Source of the DNA: Alisma plantago-aquatica
Taxonomy: Eukaryota > Streptophyta > Magnoliopsida > Alismatales > Alismataceae
DNA: 64,000 nucleotides
Direction: 5' to 3'
NCBI GenBank assembly: GCA_963693085.1
Contig: OY856409.1
Location: 1,618,715,711 to 1,618,779,710, forward strand
The first letter of the stretch is position 1, and every line of letters starts with the position of its first letter. Shown here piece by piece: positions 58,931 through 64,000 of the stretch. Made by a program: the position numbers and the translations under genes. Under the pieces are notes generated by a model. The model saw nothing but the letters and a program-made list of their open reading frames with translations, ran no database searches and had not been told where the DNA came from.

Positions 58931-60223
58931 GTGGTACCTGGAGAAAGTGGTTTGAAAGGACATATTCTTGAGGAAGCACATGCATCAATGTACGCTATGC
59001 ATCTAGGAAACACTAAGATGTATAGGAATCTTAACGAGTTGTACTGGTGGTCAGGTATGAAAAAGGATGTAGTTGAGTATGTGGCTAGATGTAGTGTGTT
59101 CCAGCAGGTTAAGGCTGAGCATCAGAAACCTATAGGTACCTTGCAATCTCTTCCTATACTAGAGTGGAAGTGGGAACATATTATAATGGATTTTGTGGTA
59201 GGGTTACCCAGGACACCTAGAGGTTGTGACTCGATATGGGTGATTGTGGATAGACTGACTAAGTCTGCTCACTTTCTTCCTGTTAAGTTAACCTTTGATG
59301 TCCCAAAGTTGGCTAAGATATACATGGATGAGATAGTCAGGCTGCATGGTATCCCAGTTTCAATTATATCAGATAGAGATCCTAAGTTCACCTCCAAGTT
59401 TTGGAATTAGTTGCATCGTTCTTTGGGCACAAAGTTGAGGTTCAATATAGCTTTTCACCCAGAGACGGATGGTCAGCCAGAGAGGACCATTCAGACTCTT
59501 GAGGACATGCTGAGAGCATGTGTCTTGCATTTCAGTGGAAGTTGGGAAGAACACTTGAGCCTGATAGAGTTTGCATACAACAATAGTCACCATTCCAGTC
59601 TTGGTATGGCACAGTATGAAGCTCTATATGGCAGAAAGTGTAGATCACCTGTATGTTGGTATGAGGTGGGTGAAAAAGAGATTCTTGGACCAGAGATAGT
59701 GGATTTGACTATAGAAAATATTATAGTGATCAGAGAATAGTTAAAAGCTGCACAAGATAGGAAAAAGAGTTACACTGAGAAGAGACATAGACCTCTTGAG
59801 TTTGAGGTTGATGATGAAGTGTATCTGAAAGTTTCACCATGGAAAGGAGTGTTGAGGTTTGGAAAGAGAGGCAAACTGACTCCTTGGTTTATGTGCCCAT
59901 ATCCTATCATTGAGAGGATTGGACCTGTAGCCTACAAGTTGGATTTGCCATCCGAGTTAGCTAATTTACATGATGTGTTTCATGTATCGATACTGAAGAA
60001 GTTTTACCCTGGTATAGAGAAGATAGTGGACCCATAACCTATGCAGCTCCGATCAGATGTGTCCTATATTGAAGGACCAGTAAAAATAGTTGATGAGAGT
60101 ATCAAGAAGCTCAAGAATCGCGAGATACAATTAGTGAAAGTTTTGCGGAGGAACCACAACCTAGAGGAAGCCACGTGGGAGCTTGAGTCTGAGATGCGTA
60201 ATAAGTTTCCTTTTCTCTTTTAG
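58931..60223 (+). pseudogene. E2 integrase and chromodomain
   Basis: Frame shifted relative to the RT part. H-H positions of the zinc domain are present (AHASMYAMHLG) but the CxxC is CSVF, so one cysteine is lost. Integrase core: MDFVVGLPRT and SDRDPKFTS to 59410 (TAG), then DGQPERTIQTLE at 59411-59740 (second stop). 59819-60037 gives the GPY/F-like region and 60041-60223 the chromodomain tail NLEEATWELESEMR. D, D and E of the core are all readable. Confidence 0.88.
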
Positions 60224-60246
60224 GAATTTTGAGATGAAATTCTTAT

Positions 60247-60258
60247 AAGGGAGGGAGA
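60247..60258 (+). other. E2 polypurine tract
   Basis: AAGGGAGGGAGA, one base before the 3' LTR. Confidence 0.88.
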
Positions 60259-60259
60259 T

Positions 60260-63221
60260 TGTTATGACCCACTCCATAATTAACCAGTAAGCACAGTGCT
60301 TAGTACATCATTAAGTTGATTAAGTTGAGGTAAGTACTCATAGATGCAATTAGTGCTTTGATCAAGTTTTACAGTCTAATTAGCTTGTTTTCTCACCTTG
60401 AGGTCGTAGTGAATTTCACGCTTGAAACTTTGCAAAAGAAATCATTTCAATCAGATCCCCGAGGCCATATTATGACACTTTTAAATTTCTTGGACGTAAA
60501 TAACAATTTACCCATTTAATTGGCTATTAATTCTTTTTTCCGTTATCTTCTTCCCCTTGTCATTTCCCTAGAACTGCCTAAACGGCACCCAACAGCTCGA
60601 TCGACCATAGTAGAGGGAGAAATAGGGCACATGATTTAGATAAAATGAGCAACCGAGCTTCATCCACCTTTCTCCTCCATCCTGCTTCCTTTCTCCTTCC
60701 TCATCCTCGCCCTAGTTGCACCCCACCTACAGCTGACATGTTGTGCAAAGCTGCGGCCAGCGGGTAGGAGCCCTCTTAGGCATAGCCAACACTCCATAAT
60801 GATGCCATCGAGCTTGGCTTGAGGTCCAGATCAGGAATCTGCAGTCATCTAGCCTCTAATTAGCACCTAGACGAGCCTTTCCTCCACCTGTGCATGAGAA
60901 AATCACTTGTTGCTTGTAGCAGGTTTGAACCAAAGCCTTTGGGCATAGCCAGCACCACGAAAATGTTGCCTCAAACTTGTCCTTGAGGTCCAAACCAAAA
61001 TTTGCAGCCAACAACTCCGATTTAGCACCCAACTCGGTTCTTCTTCAACCTGTACGGGAAGTAGGTTTGTTCCAAGAGCAATTCCAAGGTAGAACTACTG
61101 ACGCCCGGATTTAGGCTCTCGAAGGATTTTCAGTTGAAATTCAGCCACTTTGAACCATAGTGAGTAGAATTTCACTCACTAAGCATGTTTAACTCAAATA
61201 ATCAGGTGTTTTTGGTTGAATCGGTGTTATTTGCAGGTAACAACGTTTACCCAGGTGTCGGGCAGTGTCGACGCCACTTGATTTCTAATTTTCACATTTT
61301 ATTTATTAACATTTGCACGATGCTAATTAGTTAATTGATGTGTGATTTGGATTAGTGTAAATGTTTGAAACTTAAATTGCTCGATTAAATGTTGAATTCA
61401 GTAGCACATGACCAATAAGGACAAAGTTTGGGTATAAACCCAGACGGCACGTTTTTAGTAAGTTAATAGATGCTCGATTTCAAAGAAATGATGATGACAT
61501 GAAAAATATTCAAAGAAAACCTAATAGGACGCTCTTTATTTTATTTAAGGTGAATGATTTAATATTTATACAAATTGACACGTTCTTCAAAGATATCAAT
61601 TGAAATTCCCAATTATTATTAATAATTCATGCCATGATAAGTAGTTAACTCTTATTTGAGTTATGTGATGCACAACTCAGGACTTGGGTTGATGTGCATG
61701 TTTTCCAAGAAAGTTCAATTAATTTACATATGTTAATGACGATTGCTCATATGTCAAGAAATTAACTTTTATCAGTGTATTAAGAGGTTCAATTGCATGA
61801 ATTTAGTATATAAATGTCAAATCGACATGTTATCTATTTATTTAAGAATGTCAGTCTTCCTGCAAGTATAATAGTGTTGTTTTATCAGTAAATTACAATG
61901 TTTAAAATATATTGCTCTGCCAAGTTTAGAATGATGTACATGTTGCATTATAAACATTAATTAAATAGACGTGATCCCCTAGAGATACCAGAGTCAAGTA
62001 TAAGTAAGAGAAAGGTACAATATAGTAAGGGTTTTCCAAGAATAATAAAATAATATATTTAAGGGCCCTAACATTGTAGAATCCCTATGAGAGGTATGCG
62101 CCTTAGGGATGAAATGACCTACCCTGGCAGTGCGTCTAATATACGGGGGTCGGAACGTACCAACAGGTGGTATGGGGATGAAGCCCTAGTGGAAGTCTCC
62201 TTAAATTATATTTTTTAGTGTCCAACATCAACCAGAAGTCCTGGTGGCACTAGAGTACTGAAAAGCAAATAGGTGGCATGACTCTCCACTTGTGTGTTCA
62301 TGTTAGATGAGGAGTCCAGTTTACGACACAATAGGAATGTCGATGCTAGAGAGCTAGTTTTCCCTATTACAAACTAGGAGAGTAGTCAGACTTAGCTATC
62401 CTAGGGTGTCAGCTAAGTCTTGTACGGTGGGATCGTAGTTTGCTACGAGTCTTCATATGTAGAGTACACCACATATGATCAGGGCTTAAGATAAAATATG
62501 TTCATATAGATTCACAAAATTTCTTATAAGTTAAAGAGTTAAGAAAGATCTAAGTTAGTTTCATAGCAGTTATCCTTTAAATGAAATTTTAGTATTCTCT
62601 ATTGTTTAATCGTATCTACAGTTTTGCAGCAGTTGTTATCTTAATGAAATGTTGACATCTCCCGTCATTTAAATTATATTGTTTAGATCTTCTCAGTATA
62701 GTATTATCTTATATTTTATTCCAATTAATAATCATAAAATGAGTTATCTGCGATGGTTGGGTGAAATTCTATTCACTGAACCAGTAGCTCACCAACCTAC
62801 TGAAACATTTTTTAGGTTCCACGTCAACACAAGGAAGCTGAAGGATCGTATCACCCAAGTTCTTAGAAGGTAGTTCATAGTTAGATCGAGGTCTCTTAGT
62901 CCTTTCCCCTCGGTTTTTTGGCATGTGGTGTGGTAGAGAGAGAATGAAATGTAACATATAAACTAGTTTTAAGTTATTTGTTGTGCTTTATATTCTGCAT
63001 GAAAAATGTAATATGATGTGTAAACCAGCTTTACCTATCTAGTAATGTAAACATTAGTTGCTTCTGTAGTTTTATTACGATCCGATGTTATTCAAGCTAT
63101 TAGGTGTTCCTTTAAGTTAATTCTAAGTAACTAAGTAAAGAAAAGGTTATGGGTGGTTTATAGAGGGTGACTTCCCGGCCTCCGAGGTCATTAGAGATGG
63201 CACGGGGATCGGGGCGTCACA
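60260..63221 (+). repeat. E2 3' LTR (2962 bp)
   Basis: Partner of 25694-28664; ends GGCGTCACA and is followed by ATATA (63222-63226). Confidence 0.93.
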
Positions 63222-63226
63222 ATATA

Positions 63227-63396
63227 ACTTGTCTTGTTGAAGTAAGATCCATGGATGAAAATGTATTAAGGAAAAAGGAGAGATATTCAATATATATGGA
63301 CAAGTTTGTTTAAAGCAAATGAAAAACTATACATATATATGGGCTTAAGAGTGACTTAACAAAAATATTTTAGGCATGTAAACATGGAAAACCACG
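63227..63396 (-). other. E0 leader, part beyond E2
   Basis: 170 bp between the E2 insertion and the E0 primer site. With 25561-25688 it makes the roughly 300-nt leader before the E0 ORF. No gene seen. Confidence 0.55.
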
Positions 63397-63414
63397 TCCC
63401 CGACAACGGTGCCA
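63397..63414 (-). other. E0 primer binding site (tRNA-Asp-like)
   Basis: Complement TGGCACCGTTGTCGGGGA differs at two positions from TGGCGCCGTTGCCGGGGA, the tRNA-Asp primer site recalled for Athila-type elements. It lies 5 nt inside the LTR. Confidence 0.75.
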
Positions 63415-63419
63415 AAAAG

Positions 63420-64000
63420 TCGATTAGCCTGAATCGCACATCTAAAAGGGAGGCAGATTCAAAAGGAATCGAAATTTTAAATTTATAACCGGAAACCTTT
63501 AAGGACACCCACAACTTTATCATGGGGTCAAAGTAGATATACATGGTGAACACAGGGATGTGGTGACGTTTAGGATGCTTGAGATTTTGTTCTTAAGTCA
63601 GATAAGCCAAGACGATAATCGGGAATGTAAGGGGATAGAACTAGCCTAGAGGGTTGTCACGAATTAAAACAGAACAAAGAAAATAAAATAAAATAGAGTC
63701 CATAGGATTCTACTAAATCAGAGAGAAGGAGTTCCCGGCTATGTAACCACAAGTTGGGCAGTCTATGCACCCGTTCTTGGGCGTAGACAACCCTCGAACA
63801 CCTCAACAAGCAACTTACATTCAAACATAGCACACACCATGGTATCTGTTCATGTGGGGTCATCCCACTCCCTCTCGCGTAGTGTGACTAAAACCCATTA
63901 ATGATGTGAAACCTCTCTCAAGGATGGCAAACTAATAGCCTAGAATATTCTAGGTACCCTCTCAGGTCTAGAATATTCTAGGATGTTAGGAACATACGAC
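63420..64000 (-). repeat. E0 5' LTR, partial
   Basis: Matches 19676 onward with about one difference in eight bases, and is cut by the window end. Confidence 0.8.

Larger units (their letters stand above)
25694..63221 (+). mobile_element. E2: Ty3/gypsy chromovirus, split by E3/E4 and E5
   Basis: Two LTRs of nearly 3 kb, TSD ATATA, tRNA-Met primer site at 28672, purine tract at 60247, and gag-pol in three pieces: 28812-29778, about 42267-43489 and 57691-60223. The coding breaks coincide exactly with the nested elements, so E2 without inserts is about 10.8 kb. The EEATWELESEMRNKFP tail marks a chromodomain clade like that of E1. LTRs differ at about 16 of the first 208 aligned bases, older than E1, E4 or E5. 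It has many frameshifts and stops and is dead. Confidence 0.93.
19675..64000 (-). mobile_element. E0: outer non-autonomous LTR element (minus strand), runs off the window
   Basis: The sequence from 63420 to the window end repeats that from 19675, both starting at the pyrimidine side expected for LTR ends of a minus-strand element. Next to 63420 is a tRNA-Asp-type primer site (63397-63414); next to 22569 is a purine tract (on the minus strand). E0 internal DNA is about 63227-63419 plus 22570-25688 (3.3 kb); the rest is E2 and its inserts. There is no RT or integrase, so E0 relied on other elements. Roughly one base in eight differs between its LTRs, the highest here, fitting its outermost place. 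An Athila-like origin is suggested by the primer site only. Confidence 0.75.

Overview
The window is repeat-dense plant nuclear DNA, most probably from an angiosperm. Evidence: LTR retrotransposons with primer sites matching the 3' end of plant initiator tRNA-Met (TGGTATCAGAGC), chromodomain-bearing Ty3 polyproteins, a UBN2-type Copia gag, remnants of a plant mobile domain (PMD, MAIN-like) gene with plant-style introns, and many AAACCCTA motifs. I see no bacterial-type gene, tRNA, rRNA or CRISPR array and cannot name the species. No intact host gene is visible.

Layout. (i) 1-3116 and 17747-about 18275 hold decayed PMD-like sequence, apparently two tandem copies. (ii) Copy B is split by E1 (3117-17741, minus strand), a Ty3 chromovirus with 4.9-kb LTRs, TSD GTCTT, and one gag-pol frame broken by six stops. 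(iii) From 19675 to beyond the window end lies E0, a minus-strand element with a tRNA-Asp-like primer site. In place of gag-pol it carries one unfamiliar coiled-coil/acidic ORF. Its left LTR holds a GGTCGAGG-rich minisatellite and a Copia solo LTR (21227-21938). (iv) E2 (25694-63221, plus, TSD ATATA), a decayed Ty3 chromovirus, sits inside E0. (v) Inside E2 gag is E3 (29779-about 42261), probably a solo Ty3 LTR, itself split by E4 (32159-41313, plus, TSD TGTAA), a Copia element with an open gag and ruined pol. (vi) Inside E2 RT is E5 (43490-57690, plus, TSD CTAAG), a non-autonomous element with two LTRs of over 6 kb around only 1.76 kb of nearly non-coding DNA. Its LTR, leader, primer site and PPT resemble those of E1, so E1-type elements probably supplied its proteins.

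Hand counts of LTR mismatches agree with the nesting order: E0 is most diverged, then E2, then E4, then E5 (youngest). E1 lies outside this nest and is about as diverged as E4.

The most unusual content is in the LTRs, not the genes. Unrelated LTR families carry clusters of short palindromes built on ACCG/CGGT. E1 and E5 share about 197-bp modules carrying such palindromes. Four Ty3 LTR types share a TTTTTAGGT box about 400 bp from the LTR end. E1 and E5 share a twin hairpin beside that box. One E5 LTR has a 28-bp telobox minisatellite at 7 copies where its partner has 1.
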